Shown one piece after another: positions 34,247 through 44,354 of a DNA stretch of 64,000 nucleotides. Below the pieces are notes generated by a model. That model was given only the letters and a program-made list of their open reading frames with translations. It made no database searches and was not told the origin of the DNA. Source of the DNA: JBNKFV01 sp050289485 (GTDB lineage Bacteria; Pseudomonadota; Gammaproteobacteria; Pseudomonadales; Cellvibrionaceae). Both the position numbers and the translations under genes were made by a program. The DNA is taken from positions 487,729 to 551,728 of the forward strand of contig JBNKFV010000009.1 in NCBI GenBank assembly GCA_050289485.1, given 5' to 3'. Position 1 is the first letter of the stretch. Each line of letters opens with the position of its first letter.

Positions 34247-36007
34247 ATGGCTGAGTCTTTGCGTAGGGTTTATGGTCGGCTGCTCAAGGGGGCTGCTCTC
34301 CTGAGCATCATGGTATTGGCAGGCTGTGCGTCGCAGGTTAATTTTAGGCCCCTTTTAAGTGAAGCCGATTCACCTCAGGCTGGCGAGGGGGTTGTGGTTG
34401 CCAGGGTCATTAATGCCAGTGCTTACCCCTTGCCATTCAATCAGCTAACACTTACCCCCAGTAATTTTAATGAGTCTGAAGAGGTAAAGCTCGAGCGCCT
34501 CGGTGCCCGCTTCCCCTACGAAGGGGGCACAACGGTTTTTTCTGCACCGATTGCAGCGGGTGATTATGCATTGAGCAGTATCAGAGCATTTCACACGGCC
34601 GGGCAAGGATGGTATAGCCGATTTGTGAATGCCGATGTAGCATTTGGTCGCTTTACGGTAACAGAAGGGGGCGTTACCGATTTAGGTACTCTTATTTATT
34701 ACCCAAAACCTCAGGAAGACCGTTATGTTGATGTGCTTCTGAGGCTTCCTGAAACCGCGGGTGGCGGTGTTTTGGACAACTTTTTCCCGTTTTATCAGTA
34801 CAGCAAAGCCATGCTGGCGACCTGGGATGACGACGGCAGAGATGATGAGCGTTATGCACTGTATGCATCGATTGCGCAAAACCCTATCGAATATGCGCAA
34901 ACGCTGATGGGTGATGACGGTACGCTCTATTTCCTCGGGAAGCTTGGCATTATATTGGCCAGAGCGAGTGATGGCGAATGGTCGCTAGATGGTGTGGACA
35001 CTAATCTCGACTTAACGTCGATCGACGTTTCGGCTGCTGGCGATATTTTACTAGGCGGTGCAGAGGGCAGGCTATTCTTCAAACCGGCGGGTGGTGATTG
35101 GGTTGATTATTCTTTCGCGCCGGAGCACTACGTTGAGCGTGTACAAATAACTGATGATCGATATGTCGACGTAGTCACAAGAACATATGATCAAGTCAAT
35201 CTTTATCGATCAACCTTGCAAAGCCCTAGCGAATGGGTATTGCAAGACTTCTATACTACTAAAACTGGTTGGGACAGCCTCAAGCTGGAGGTTGAGGAAG
35301 AGCAAAAATCCACGAGAAAATCGGCTCCAAAGCGAATTGTGGGTGTAAGCTTTTTGGAAACCGAAAATAGTCATTTTATTGAGATTTCGACGGCGGGGGC
35401 ATCAAGCGAACTTTTGTTTTCCAACTCGACTGAGCACACTTTTGCTTTCAGTCCCGGTAATATGCACGTATCGACTATTGATGAAGAACCTGCTTACGAT
35501 AACATTCTCAGCGCAGGTGTAGCGAAACTCGCTGTAAAAATGCCTGGCTTTTGGTCTTGGACCGGTAAGCCTAGCTATTTTGTTAAAGCCCCCGGCGGTA
35601 ACTACGAAGAAATCGTCACCTACATTACGATGTGCAACGGAGAGTACACCACCAGCGAAACGTGTGAAGTGAATGGAGTGCAAAAAAAGGTTACTAAAAA
35701 GTCATTCTCATTTATGTCTGTACCCTGGTTTGGTACTGAGACTGAAGGCCTTGCCGTGGTCAATTTCTCGAATTACGATTTTTGGTCTGGGAAATCCAGC
35801 AGTGAGACCAAAATATTAGGCACTAGCGATGGTGGCAAACGCTGGTTCGAAACAAACAAGGCATTGCCAACAAAATATTGCCATCGATTTATTGGTCAAA
35901 TTGAAGACCGTTTGTTGGTGTCATGTGAGGGGCTGAGTACGGATTTTTATGAGTCGACAGACTTTGGTGAGACCTGGGTTCATGTACGGCAACAAGAAAA
36001 CTTTTAA
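34247..36007 (+). CDS. Large lipoprotein with Asp-box repeats, unknown function
   Basis: 586 residues from the chosen ATG. Start: the frame opens at GTG 34160, but ATG 34247 has AGGGAG 10 bases upstream and gives a lipoprotein signal with lipobox LAGC (Cys26). Residues ~40-170 form a beta-rich domain like that of the divergent neighbour. The rest looks like a propeller, ending in Asp-box/BNR motifs (TSDGGKRWF and STDFGETWV). Probably anchored in the outer membrane. Function not recognised. The 34088-34246 interval is a shared divergent promoter region. Confidence 0.72.
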   Translation: MAESLRRVYGRLLKGAALLSIMVLAGCASQVNFRPLLSEADSPQAGEGVVVARVINASAYPLPFNQLTLTPSNFNESEEVKLERLGARFPYEGGTTVFSAPIAAGDYALSSIRAFHTAGQGWYSRFVNADVAFGRFTVTEGGVTDLGTLIYYPKPQEDRYVDVLLRLPETAGGGVLDNFFPFYQYSKAMLATWDDDGRDDERYALYASIAQNPIEYAQTLMGDDGTLYFLGKLGIILARASDGEWSLDGVDTNLDLTSIDVSAAGDILLGGAEGRLFFKPAGGDWVDYSFAPEHYVERVQITDDRYVDVVTRTYDQVNLYRSTLQSPSEWVLQDFYTTKTGWDSLKLEVEEEQKSTRKSAPKRIVGVSFLETENSHFIEISTAGASSELLFSNSTEHTFAFSPGNMHVSTIDEEPAYDNILSAGVAKLAVKMPGFWSWTGKPSYFVKAPGGNYEEIVTYITMCNGEYTTSETCEVNGVQKKVTKKSFSFMSVPWFGTETEGLAVVNFSNYDFWSGKSSSETKILGTSDGGKRWFETNKALPTKYCHRFIGQIEDRLLVSCEGLSTDFYESTDFGETWVHVRQQENF

Positions 36008-36796
36008 GTTATTCTCTGAATAGCTCTTCACTTGGGAGCCGAGAATGCAAGTTCCGGCTCTCCCACAAAATCAATACCTTGCCGTTATCGATTTAGTTAG
36101 TGCAGCTCTGCAGCATGAGTGCCTCTTAATTTTAGGGGGCTTAGCCACCTGTTTTAGCCACCTGCAAGTATAGCAACGGTCGGTTTGATCGTTAGGCCGC
36201 TGTGACTGCCCTTGAGCGTTTCCCCTGTAGCTGAGACTACATTTTATTTTGCGTGTACTCAGGCCGTGTGTATGGAGTTGTCTGTGACCTATTACCCAAC
36301 TGCTTGGGGAATAGGTCCTATTAACCATCAGCCCTGATTCGTTACATTGATTACCGTTGATCAGCGACGCGGTCGTTGGTCAATGAGTGAGGCAGGGATG
36401 TATCACGGCTGGCTTGGCCAGCGCTCCCTTGTAGGTCTGCTGTGTTTGCAGTGATGACGTTATGAGGCGGCAATCGACAGCAAGGGGATTGTCTGTTGAT
36501 TGCCTTTATAGGTCGATCATCTTCTGTTGTCGCGCCATTCACACGAGCTTGTCGGAGGCATTTGTATTACTGAAGTTTAATAAAACCCTGATATTGCCGG
36601 CTATTCCTGCCAGTCGCGCTATGACTGCAAAGCAAGCGCTGCTGATGCACGGTTCAGGTGCCCCCGCGATGTTCAATCTTTATAACGCGGCAAGTTAGCT
36701 TTGGTTGACAGGCACTGAAAATAATTCGTTACGAAATACTATACAGTCGACAGGGCTGGGTAGTGCAGGTATGCTGGCTGGGTTTAGTGAAAAGTA
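36008..36796. other. 789-bp region without a supported gene
   Basis: It begins with an imperfect hairpin GGGAGCCG/CGGCTCTCCC (36034-36064) that may end the lipoprotein transcript. Short frames at 36071-36328(-), 36351-36542(-) and 36462-36698(+) lack ribosome sites and family features. An interrupted dyad GCAATCGACAG...GTCTGTTGATTGC lies near 36470-36503. TTGACA at 36703 could be part of a promoter for the LacI gene. Confidence 0.5.
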
Positions 36797-37831
36797 ATGC
36801 TTATGAACAAGCTAGGCCCCTTATCCAATAAAAAGTCCAATAAAAAGAAAATGTCTGATATCGCCAAACTGGCTGGCGTATCTGAGTCAACGGTGTCTAG
36901 AGCATTGAGCAATAGCCCGCTGATTAATGCCGAGACCCGCGCGCGTATTCAGGCCATTGCCCGCGATCATAATTACAGTATTAACAAGCAGGCGCAGAAC
37001 CTTCGCTTGCAGTCGTCGCGCACTATTTCTGTGGTTATCCCTATCGACCATGAGCCCAGGCAGCATGTTTCCGATCCGTTTTTTCTCGAATTGCTCGGGG
37101 CTATTGCCGACGCCGTGACTGAGCGGGATTACGAGTTGCTTCTATCTCGGGTGCATCGGCAAGACTGGCAGGCAAAGGTTGCCAGTCATAACTATGTGGA
37201 TGGGCTGGTGATTATTGGCCAGAGTGACTTGCACAGTGACATTAATACGTTTGCTGCAACCAATAGTTTGCCGTTGGTGGTGTGGGGTGCGCAGCTGCCT
37301 GATCAAGCCTATGTTTCGGTTGGTACCGACAACCGTTTGGGTGGGCGCCTGGCGGTTGAGTACCTGTTGTCTAAAGGCAGACGGAAAATTCTGTTTCTGG
37401 GTGACCCCGCCTTGCCAGAAGTAGGGTTGCGGATGCAAGGGTATGCAGATGCTTTGAGTGCTGCTGGTTTGGTAGATGCCCAGCAGATTATTCCATGTAG
37501 CTTCACCAGCGCCAGTGCCGAGGCTGCTATTAGTGCTGTGCTCGACCAGAATCTGCAGTTTGATGCAGTTTTTGCTGCCAGTGATGTGCTTGCCAGCGTG
37601 ACTATCAAGCGGCTAATGGCGGCGGGCAAAAGAGTACCTGACGATGTGTCGGTGATTGGTTTCGATGATATCTCCATTGCTCAGCATATGACGCCAGCAT
37701 TAACCACCGTAAGCCAAACCATCGCCAATGGCGGTCGTTTGCTGGTGGAAAGCCTGTTTCAGCAGATAAAAGGCGCCTCTGTATCCAGTGAAGTGATGCA
37801 GCCCGAGTTGGTTATTCGCGCCTCAGCTTAA
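36797..37831 (+). CDS. LacI family regulator of sucrose genes
   Basis: 344 residues. After a basic N-terminus, the LacI headpiece is MSDIAKLAGVSESTVSRALS with a hinge helix near residue 65-75. A periplasmic-binding-like effector domain follows (DPFFLELLGAI, GLVIIGQS, GVSVIGFDD-type ending at DDVSVIGFDDISIAQHM). It should bind the two TGCAATCGATTGC(A/G) sites before the TonB receptor gene and be released by sucrose or a derivative. ATG at 36803 is an alternative start. Confidence 0.9.
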   Translation: MLMNKLGPLSNKKSNKKKMSDIAKLAGVSESTVSRALSNSPLINAETRARIQAIARDHNYSINKQAQNLRLQSSRTISVVIPIDHEPRQHVSDPFFLELLGAIADAVTERDYELLLSRVHRQDWQAKVASHNYVDGLVIIGQSDLHSDINTFAATNSLPLVVWGAQLPDQAYVSVGTDNRLGGRLAVEYLLSKGRRKILFLGDPALPEVGLRMQGYADALSAAGLVDAQQIIPCSFTSASAEAAISAVLDQNLQFDAVFAASDVLASVTIKRLMAAGKRVPDDVSVIGFDDISIAQHMTPALTTVSQTIANGGRLLVESLFQQIKGASVSSEVMQPELVIRASA

Positions 37832-37919
37832 GATCTGTGCGTCTTTTGGCTATATTTTCTTGTTGTGAATTCTTGCCTGAATAGAGCGAATTTGTCCTAA
37901 AACAGGTATTGCATGATGT

Positions 37920-37965
37920 TGCAATCGATTGCATTAGTGTATATATTAATTGCAATCGATTGCGA
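37920..37965 (+). promoter_or_regulatory. Sucrose-operon promoter with twin LacI operators
   Basis: Operators TGCAATCGATTGCA (37921-37934) and TGCAATCGATTGCG (37952-37965) are centred 31 bp apart. Between and over them lies a promoter: TTGCAA (37920-37925), 17-bp spacer, TATATT (37943-37948). Operator 1 covers the -35 and operator 2 the start point, so binding would block initiation. Confidence 0.88.
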
Positions 37966-38066
37966 AATCGTTTGGAAAGCCTTCTCTCATGCCTGAGTGG
38001 GCGGCAAGATTGAGTAGTACTTGCCATAGTTAAACCCTAATTTAATAACTAAAAAGGGCAGTCATC

Positions 38067-40535
38067 ATGCGTAAAGTTTATTCACCCAGCTTGTTAAGTT
38101 TAGCGATTGCTTCTGTTGTCAGCATGTCTGCAGCGGCAGAGGAAATGACCCTGGAAGAGATTGTGGTTACCGCCGTGCCGGCAGGCAGCAGTCAGCTTGA
38201 GGCCAGTGTGTCGGTCAGTAGCCTCAGCGCCGAAGAGATCGCGTATAGTGCGCCACGCTCAACAGCAGAAATTTTCCGATCGTTGCCGGGTATCCGGGCA
38301 GAATCCTCTGGTGGTGGCGGTAACGCCAATATCACCGTGCGTGGGATTCCGTTGGCAACCGGTGGTTCCAAATTTATGCAAATTCAGGAAGATGGCTTGC
38401 CAGTATTGGAATTTGGCGATATCAACTTTGGTAATACCGACAACTTTATCCGCTACGACAGCGCCGTTGAGCGCGTTGAATCGATTCGGGGTGGTTCTGC
38501 GTCAACTTTTGCCAGTAACTCACCGGGCGGTGTGATCAACTTGATCAGCGCAACGGGCGAAGAAGAGGGCGGTAGTATCGGTATTACTGCAGGTTTGGAT
38601 TACGACGAGTTTCGCACTGATTTCGCCTATGGCGGCCCTATCAGCGATACCCTGCGATTCCATGTGGCCGGCTTTTTCCGCGACGGCGAAGGCGTGCGCG
38701 ACACAGGCTATAATGGTGATAACGGTGGCCAGATTCGAGCGAATATTACCAAAGAATTAGACGATGGCTTTCTGCGTTTGTACGCCAAGCATCTTGATGA
38801 TCGTGTAACCACTTACCTGCCGTCACCCGTGTTGGTAAAAGACAATGGCTCCTATGGTGCGGTGCCTGGTTTTGATGCAAGTTCTGAAGCATTGAACTCA
38901 CCCTATACGACCAATATCACCACCTATGATGTTTACGGTAACCCACAAAACCGCGATTTAACCGATGGCATAGAGTCAAAAGTTGATGCCTTTGGTTTTG
39001 AATTCAATAAAGAAATCGATGATGGTTTGGTTCTGGTTAATAAATTCCGCAAAACGAAAGTAACCGGTGGTTTTATTGCGCCGTTTACGGATACATTTGG
39101 TGATTATGGCCCACAAAGTGCGCAAAGCATGGGTAATACCATTTGTGCCAACGCGCTTGATGGCGGCGGCAATCCGTTTGACTGCGGCACGGTTAACGTT
39201 ACTCTTGCAGAATCGGGTGCCGCGTATAATGGCATGGCTTTTTTGAACTTGTTATTTGATACCCGCTTCAATGACTTGGGTAACATGATTAACGACTTCA
39301 ATCTGACCAAAAACTTTGATAACGGCTTTAAATTTACCGTTGGTTATTACTATTCGAAGCAGAATATTGCCACCAGTTGGAGTAGCTGGCCTGCCTATAT
39401 TCAAACAGTAGATGGTCAAAATTCTCAGTATTTGAATATTACTGATGCTACTGGCGCCTCATTGGTTGATCAGGGCGTTTGGACTCCAAGCTTTTTGTCA
39501 TGGGATTGGGATCTTCAATACGTAACCACCGCGCCTTATGCCAACGTGGGTTTCGAGAATGATCAGTTTGCCGTTGACGTGAGTGTTCGCCATAACGGCG
39601 TTAAAGCGAATGGCGAATTAATATCCAGTTGTTGCGGCGGCAACACCGATGCGGACCTCAATGGCAATGGTGTTATTGATTCCAATGCGGAAGACGCTTC
39701 ATCGGCCAATGGTTTTGGTTTTGGTGGGGGAGTTATCAATCTCAACCGTTTGGGTGCTGGCGCTCAGCGTGTAAATTACGATTCCAGCGATACGTCATTC
39801 TCATTGGGTGGTTCGTATTTTCTGAACGACAGTTCAACGGTATTTGCCCGTTACAGTGAAGGTTCTCGGGCCGTTGCCGACCGGTTGTTGCAAATTGGTG
39901 GCGCCTTGAATGCCGACGGCAGCCTGGCATCCACCACTGACGGCTTCGATAACGTCGATCAGTTGGAAATCGGTTACAAGTATCAAGGTTCAGAATTTGA
40001 TTTTTACGCGACCGTGTTTGATACCCAAACTCAAGATACTCAGGCTGAAATCACCAGCGGTTTGACCTTCGTACGTGAATACGATGCGACCGGCTTGGAG
40101 TTGGAAGGTTTGTGGAACTTCGATAATGGCTTCCAGGTTGCAGGTAATTTGACCTGGACAGATGCAGAGATCAGTTCAGATCAAACCAATGCTGCGGTAG
40201 TGGGTAATACGCCGCGTCGTCAGGCAGATCTGATTTATACCATTACGCCGCAATATCGTGACGATAACTATGCAGTGGGTATTACCATGCAGGGGTCAAC
40301 TGATTACTATGTGCAAGATAATAATGATCTGAAACAAGACGCTTACACGCTAATGCATCTGTTTGCCAGTTGGTCGGTAACGCCGGATCTAAAACTGTCT
40401 GTTAATGTGAATAATCTAACTGATGAGTTTGTTATCACCGAATCGGAAGAAGGTTCAGCTAACGCAGGTGATATTATTCGTGCGCGCCCACTCAATGGCC
40501 GTTCGGCAACTGCATCGGTTAATTATCGTTTTTAA
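38067..40535 (+). CDS. TonB-dependent receptor, probably for sucrose
   Basis: 822 residues. Signal peptide ending SAAA, TonB-box-like EEIVVTA, plug domain (about 50-165: IFRSLPGIRAESSGGGG, VERVESIRGGSASTFASNSPGGVINLI), then a 22-strand-type barrel ending NYRF with terminal phenylalanine. TonB-driven outer-membrane uptake. It is the first gene after the LacI operators and precedes fructokinase and sucrose phosphorylase, so sucrose is the likely ligand. A conserved Cys-Cys pair in an extracellular loop (SSCCGGNTDAD) is followed by a calcium-loop-like DLNGNGVID. Confidence 0.9.
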   Translation: MRKVYSPSLLSLAIASVVSMSAAAEEMTLEEIVVTAVPAGSSQLEASVSVSSLSAEEIAYSAPRSTAEIFRSLPGIRAESSGGGGNANITVRGIPLATGGSKFMQIQEDGLPVLEFGDINFGNTDNFIRYDSAVERVESIRGGSASTFASNSPGGVINLISATGEEEGGSIGITAGLDYDEFRTDFAYGGPISDTLRFHVAGFFRDGEGVRDTGYNGDNGGQIRANITKELDDGFLRLYAKHLDDRVTTYLPSPVLVKDNGSYGAVPGFDASSEALNSPYTTNITTYDVYGNPQNRDLTDGIESKVDAFGFEFNKEIDDGLVLVNKFRKTKVTGGFIAPFTDTFGDYGPQSAQSMGNTICANALDGGGNPFDCGTVNVTLAESGAAYNGMAFLNLLFDTRFNDLGNMINDFNLTKNFDNGFKFTVGYYYSKQNIATSWSSWPAYIQTVDGQNSQYLNITDATGASLVDQGVWTPSFLSWDWDLQYVTTAPYANVGFENDQFAVDVSVRHNGVKANGELISSCCGGNTDADLNGNGVIDSNAEDASSANGFGFGGGVINLNRLGAGAQRVNYDSSDTSFSLGGSYFLNDSSTVFARYSEGSRAVADRLLQIGGALNADGSLASTTDGFDNVDQLEIGYKYQGSEFDFYATVFDTQTQDTQAEITSGLTFVREYDATGLELEGLWNFDNGFQVAGNLTWTDAEISSDQTNAAVVGNTPRRQADLIYTITPQYRDDNYAVGITMQGSTDYYVQDNNDLKQDAYTLMHLFASWSVTPDLKLSVNVNNLTDEFVITESEEGSANAGDIIRARPLNGRSATASVNYRF

Positions 40536-40543
40536 CCGCTTTG

Positions 40544-40572
40544 TTTATCGCCAGCTAGGTGCTGGCGATAAA
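40544..40572 (+). promoter_or_regulatory. Intercistronic hairpin after receptor gene
   Basis: Perfect 11-bp stem TTTATCGCCAG/CTGGCGATAAA with a 7-base loop, nine bases after the receptor stop, no T-tract. Likely a 3' stabiliser or partial attenuator that sets receptor mRNA above the enzyme mRNAs. Confidence 0.6.
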
Positions 40573-40605
40573 CACTCATTTGTACCTTTATAGAAGGGTT
40601 TCAGT

Positions 40606-41490
40606 ATGTCTTTACCTTTGTATGCCGGTATTGAGCTTGGCGGTACCAAAACAATTTGCCTGGTGAGTAGCGATACACAAACGATTGTTGGCGAGTTGAA
40701 AATACCTACCACGTCTCCTGAAGAAACTTTGGCAACTGTTACTGAGTTTCTACAGCAATATGGCCCTATCGCCGGTATCGGTATTGGCTCTTTTGGTCCT
40801 CTCAATGTTGACCCGGATTCTGTCGACTACGGTACGTTAGAGACCACACCCAAATCTGGGTGGCCAGGCACTAATCTTTATAGCTTTTTTTCTCAGCGCT
40901 TTGATTGTCCTATCGCTATTGATACTGATGTCAATGTGGCAGGCTTGGCCGAATATCATATGGGGGCCGCACAGAATTTGCGTAGTGCTATTTACATTAC
41001 GGTGGGCACGGGTATTGGTGCCGGTGCTGTGCTTAACGGGCAGCCTGTATTTGGCTTGTCACATCCAGAAATGGGGCACTTGCACATGTTGCGCCCTGAG
41101 AGCGACAAAGACTTCGCCTGTACCTGCCCTTACCATGAGCACTGCGTTGAAGGCCTCGCCAGTGGCGTGGCGGTTTCCGCGCGCTGGGGCGCACCACTCA
41201 ATGAATTTCCACTTTCTCATCCCGCGTGGGATTTACAGGCAGAATACCTCGCTCAACTCAGTCATGCGTTAGTCGTGCTTTATTCGCCACAGCGCATCAT
41301 TTTTGGTGGCGGGGTGTCAAGTGAACCATTGCTAGTTATGGTTCGAGATAAATTGTTTGAAAAATTAAATGGCTATGTGGCCAAGCTGCAGAAAAGGGAA
41401 AGTCTCGATAGTTTGATAACCTTGCCGCAACTCGGTGGAATGGCAGGACCAATGGGCTCACTGCTGTTGGGCCAGTTGAAAAAAGATTAG
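40606..41490 (+). CDS. ROK family fructokinase
   Basis: 294 residues. ATP motif ELGGTKT near the N-terminus, GIGSFGPL, sugar-site DTDVNVAGLAEY, TVGTGIGAGAVLNG, and the zinc-type block HPEMGHLHM with CTCPYHEHCVEG (ROK His and three Cys). This zinc block and the short length match bacterial ROK fructokinases. It phosphorylates the fructose released by sucrose phosphorylase, encoded 17 bases downstream. Cytoplasmic. Confidence 0.92.
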   Translation: MSLPLYAGIELGGTKTICLVSSDTQTIVGELKIPTTSPEETLATVTEFLQQYGPIAGIGIGSFGPLNVDPDSVDYGTLETTPKSGWPGTNLYSFFSQRFDCPIAIDTDVNVAGLAEYHMGAAQNLRSAIYITVGTGIGAGAVLNGQPVFGLSHPEMGHLHMLRPESDKDFACTCPYHEHCVEGLASGVAVSARWGAPLNEFPLSHPAWDLQAEYLAQLSHALVVLYSPQRIIFGGGVSSEPLLVMVRDKLFEKLNGYVAKLQKRESLDSLITLPQLGGMAGPMGSLLLGQLKKD

Positions 41491-41507
41491 AAGGTAGATG
41501 CGCCATC

Positions 41508-42983
41508 ATGAAAAATAACGTTCAGCTATGTACGTACGTAGATCGCCTTGGCGAAGGTAATCTGGCAACATTAACGGCACTGTTAAATGGCCCGCTGGCT
41601 AATTTATTCGGTGGTGTACATTTGTTGCCATTTTATTACCCCATCGATGGCGCTGATGCTGGTTTTGATCCGATAGATCATACACAAGTTGATAGCCGCC
41701 TGGGCGACTGGTCTGATGTTGAGGCGCTTTCTGCTACGCACGAATTAATGGTTGACGTGATCGTGAACCACGTGTCCAGTCAGTCTCCAGCTTTTATCGA
41801 TTATAAAACCAAGGGTGAGGCATCGGCTTATAGCGATCTATTTTTGACGTTCGACCGCGTATTCCCCGAGGGGGCAAGCGAATCAGATCTCACTCAGCTG
41901 TATCGTCCTCGTCCCGGCTTGCCATTCAGTAAAATCAAGTTGGCAGATGGCACTGAGCGCTTATTTTGGACAACCTTTACCCCCGATCAGCTGGATATCG
42001 ATGTTTACAGTAGCTCCGGCCAAGCTTATTTAACGAAGATTCTTGATCAACTTGAAAAAGCGAAGGTGAAAATGATTCGCCTCGATGCAGCGGGTTATGC
42101 GGTTAAAAAAGCCGGTACACGCTGTTTTATGACCGAAGAAACCTTTGATTTTATTGGTGACTTTGCCGATAAAGCTCGGCAGCGTGGTATAGAAGTACTG
42201 GTAGAGATTCATGCGCATTATCTCACGCAGGTAGCTATTGCCAAGCGTGCTGATTGGGTGTATGACTTTGCACTGCCACCGTTGGTGCTGCATACGTTGA
42301 TTGCGGGCGATAGTAAGCCGCTTCAAGCATGGTACGAGATTGCGCCGCGCAACGCGATTACGGTTCTTGATACCCACGATGGTATCGGCATTATTGATAT
42401 TGCTGCTGATAAAACGTCTGGCCCTGGTTTGTTGACCGATAAGCAAGTCGATGAGTTGGTAGAAAATATCCACGAGAATTGTCAGCACCGTAGCCGTAAA
42501 GCGACGGGGGTAGCCGCGTCGAATGTAGACCTTTATCAGATTAACTGTACTTATTTTGAAGCCCTCGGCAGTGACGACAATGTGTATCTTCTGTCACGTT
42601 TGATTCAATTTTTCTCGCCTGGTATTCCTCAGGTTTACTACGTTGGTTTGTTTGCCGGTGAAAACGACATGTCGTTGCTAGAGCAAACCAAGGTGGGGCG
42701 AGACATTAATCGTCATTACTACGACGAAGCAGAGATACGTGAAAAGATGGCGGCACCTGCAGTACAGTATCTCATGGCGATGATCCGGTTTCGTAATAGC
42801 CATACGGCATTTCAAACCGGTGAGTTTGTTTGCCGTGTCAGCGATGCTCAACAGTTAGAGCTGGCCTGGTTGAAAGAGGGTAAAGGGTTACACCTTGCCA
42901 TTAATTTAGTGGCCAAAACATTTGTACTTACCGATGACATTTCTGGCCGAACCTACTTGCAATGGAGTGACTTTAGCGTCTAA
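41508..42983 (+). CDS. Sucrose phosphorylase (GH13_18)
   Basis: 491 residues, family length. Catalytic residues: nucleophile Asp193 (IRLDAAGYA), acid/base Glu233 (VLVEIHAHY) and stabiliser Asp291 (LDTHDGIG), which equal Asp192, Glu232 and Asp290 of the Bifidobacterium enzyme within one residue. Also LLPFYYPIDGADAGFDPIDH and GIPQVYYVGL. It converts sucrose and phosphate to glucose-1-phosphate and fructose in the cytoplasm. Being intracellular, it needs sucrose import by the receptor and the following MFS protein. Confidence 0.95.
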   Translation: MKNNVQLCTYVDRLGEGNLATLTALLNGPLANLFGGVHLLPFYYPIDGADAGFDPIDHTQVDSRLGDWSDVEALSATHELMVDVIVNHVSSQSPAFIDYKTKGEASAYSDLFLTFDRVFPEGASESDLTQLYRPRPGLPFSKIKLADGTERLFWTTFTPDQLDIDVYSSSGQAYLTKILDQLEKAKVKMIRLDAAGYAVKKAGTRCFMTEETFDFIGDFADKARQRGIEVLVEIHAHYLTQVAIAKRADWVYDFALPPLVLHTLIAGDSKPLQAWYEIAPRNAITVLDTHDGIGIIDIAADKTSGPGLLTDKQVDELVENIHENCQHRSRKATGVAASNVDLYQINCTYFEALGSDDNVYLLSRLIQFFSPGIPQVYYVGLFAGENDMSLLEQTKVGRDINRHYYDEAEIREKMAAPAVQYLMAMIRFRNSHTAFQTGEFVCRVSDAQQLELAWLKEGKGLHLAINLVAKTFVLTDDISGRTYLQWSDFSV

Positions 42984-43029
42984 AAAGTCACTTGGCGTAT
43001 CAGAATAATCACTAATAGCAGGCTTCGCC

Positions 43030-44256
43030 ATGAATACAGAATGTAACGTACGCAATATTCGCTGGCTCACATATTTAATGTTTCTCATGTTTGCCATGAC
43101 AACAGATTCAGTAGGGGTCATTATTCCCGAACTGATGAACCAGTTTAAACTGGGTATGACCAAGGCGGGTCTGGTACATTATGGGCCAATGGTTGCCATT
43201 GCCTTGTCCGGGCTTTTTCTGGGCTTCTTAGCGGATAAAATAGGGCGTAAGCTAACTATTATGATTGGCTTGGGCGTTTATGCGATTGCCTCCTTCTGTT
43301 TTTTGCTAGGCAATACGTTTTACTATTTCTTTGCGCTAATGGTATTGTGTGGCATTGCCATTGGTGTATTTCGCAGCGCCGCACTGGCATTGATTGGCGA
43401 TATTTCGCACTCTTCCAAGGAGCATACATCGACTGTTAATGGTGCTGAAGCATTTTTTGGTGTGGGCGCTATTATCGGACCATTGATTGTCACTTCACTT
43501 TTAAAACAAGGTGTGGATTGGAAGTGGCTTTATCTGGTAGCAGGGTTGCTTTGCCTTATTCTCATGAGTATCAGTTTGTCGGTACGTTATCCAGCGCAAC
43601 GAGAAGTAAAATCAGAATCAGTCAGTCTTGGTACCACCCTGGCATTACTGAAAGACCCTTACGCGCTGGGTTTTTCACTGGGCGCGTTTCTGTATGTGTC
43701 TGTAGAAAGCGCTATTTATGTGTGGATGCCAACCTACCTACTGGGGTACGACGGCTCGTTAACGTTGCTGGCTGCCTATGCTTTGACGGTGTTTTTTACT
43801 TTGCGAGCGTTAGGGCGATTTTTGGGTATGTGGCTGCTGGCGCATTTGAATTGGGCCGCGGTCATGGCATTGTGTAGTACTGTTATTGCAGCTTGTTTTG
43901 TTCTCTCAATTATCATGGGTAAAGCGGTGGCTGTGTTTTTATTGCCACTTTCGGGCCTGTTTATGTCGGTTGTTTACCCGACGTTAAATTCCAAAGGCAT
44001 TAGTTGTTTTGCCCGTAATCAGCACGGTGCCGTGGCTGGCGTGCTGTTGTTTTTTACGGCAGCAGGTGCTGCATTTGGTCCGTTGGTGATGGGCGTTGTG
44101 AGTGATGCAAACGGCGGTGATGCGGTTTATGGTTTTATCGTCGCAAGCGGCTTTGCGGCTATTCTGGCGGTGGGCTTGATTGCTAATTGGCTTCTTTCCC
44201 CGGTAGCGAAACGACTTAACCATATTGAAAAAACAGAATACTTCTCTCTTGGTTGA
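43030..44256 (+). CDS. MFS transporter, candidate sucrose importer
   Basis: 408 residues with twelve likely helices. Motif A in loop 2-3 reads GFLADKIGRKLTI. Helix 4/5 region GIAIGVFRSAALALIGDIS. Unlike the aromatic-island transporter there is no central insertion. Last gene of the sucrose operon, 46 bases after the phosphorylase, so inner-membrane sucrose uptake is the likely role. It is not obviously of the CscB/LacY type. A terminator lies about 100 bases after its stop. Confidence 0.85.
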   Translation: MNTECNVRNIRWLTYLMFLMFAMTTDSVGVIIPELMNQFKLGMTKAGLVHYGPMVAIALSGLFLGFLADKIGRKLTIMIGLGVYAIASFCFLLGNTFYYFFALMVLCGIAIGVFRSAALALIGDISHSSKEHTSTVNGAEAFFGVGAIIGPLIVTSLLKQGVDWKWLYLVAGLLCLILMSISLSVRYPAQREVKSESVSLGTTLALLKDPYALGFSLGAFLYVSVESAIYVWMPTYLLGYDGSLTLLAAYALTVFFTLRALGRFLGMWLLAHLNWAAVMALCSTVIAACFVLSIIMGKAVAVFLLPLSGLFMSVVYPTLNSKGISCFARNQHGAVAGVLLFFTAAGAAFGPLVMGVVSDANGGDAVYGFIVASGFAAILAVGLIANWLLSPVAKRLNHIEKTEYFSLG

Positions 44257-44354
44257 CCTCATGTAGGGACTGCTTCTAGATAAGCATATCGGTGACCCAA
44301 GTAAGGTAGCAAAGGCAGAGCACTAATATACTCTAGGTTGCTGATCAGATTGAA

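Noticed and set aside
36071..36698. Three short frames between the lipoprotein and LacI genes
   Set aside because: No start signals or family features; overlapping on both strands.
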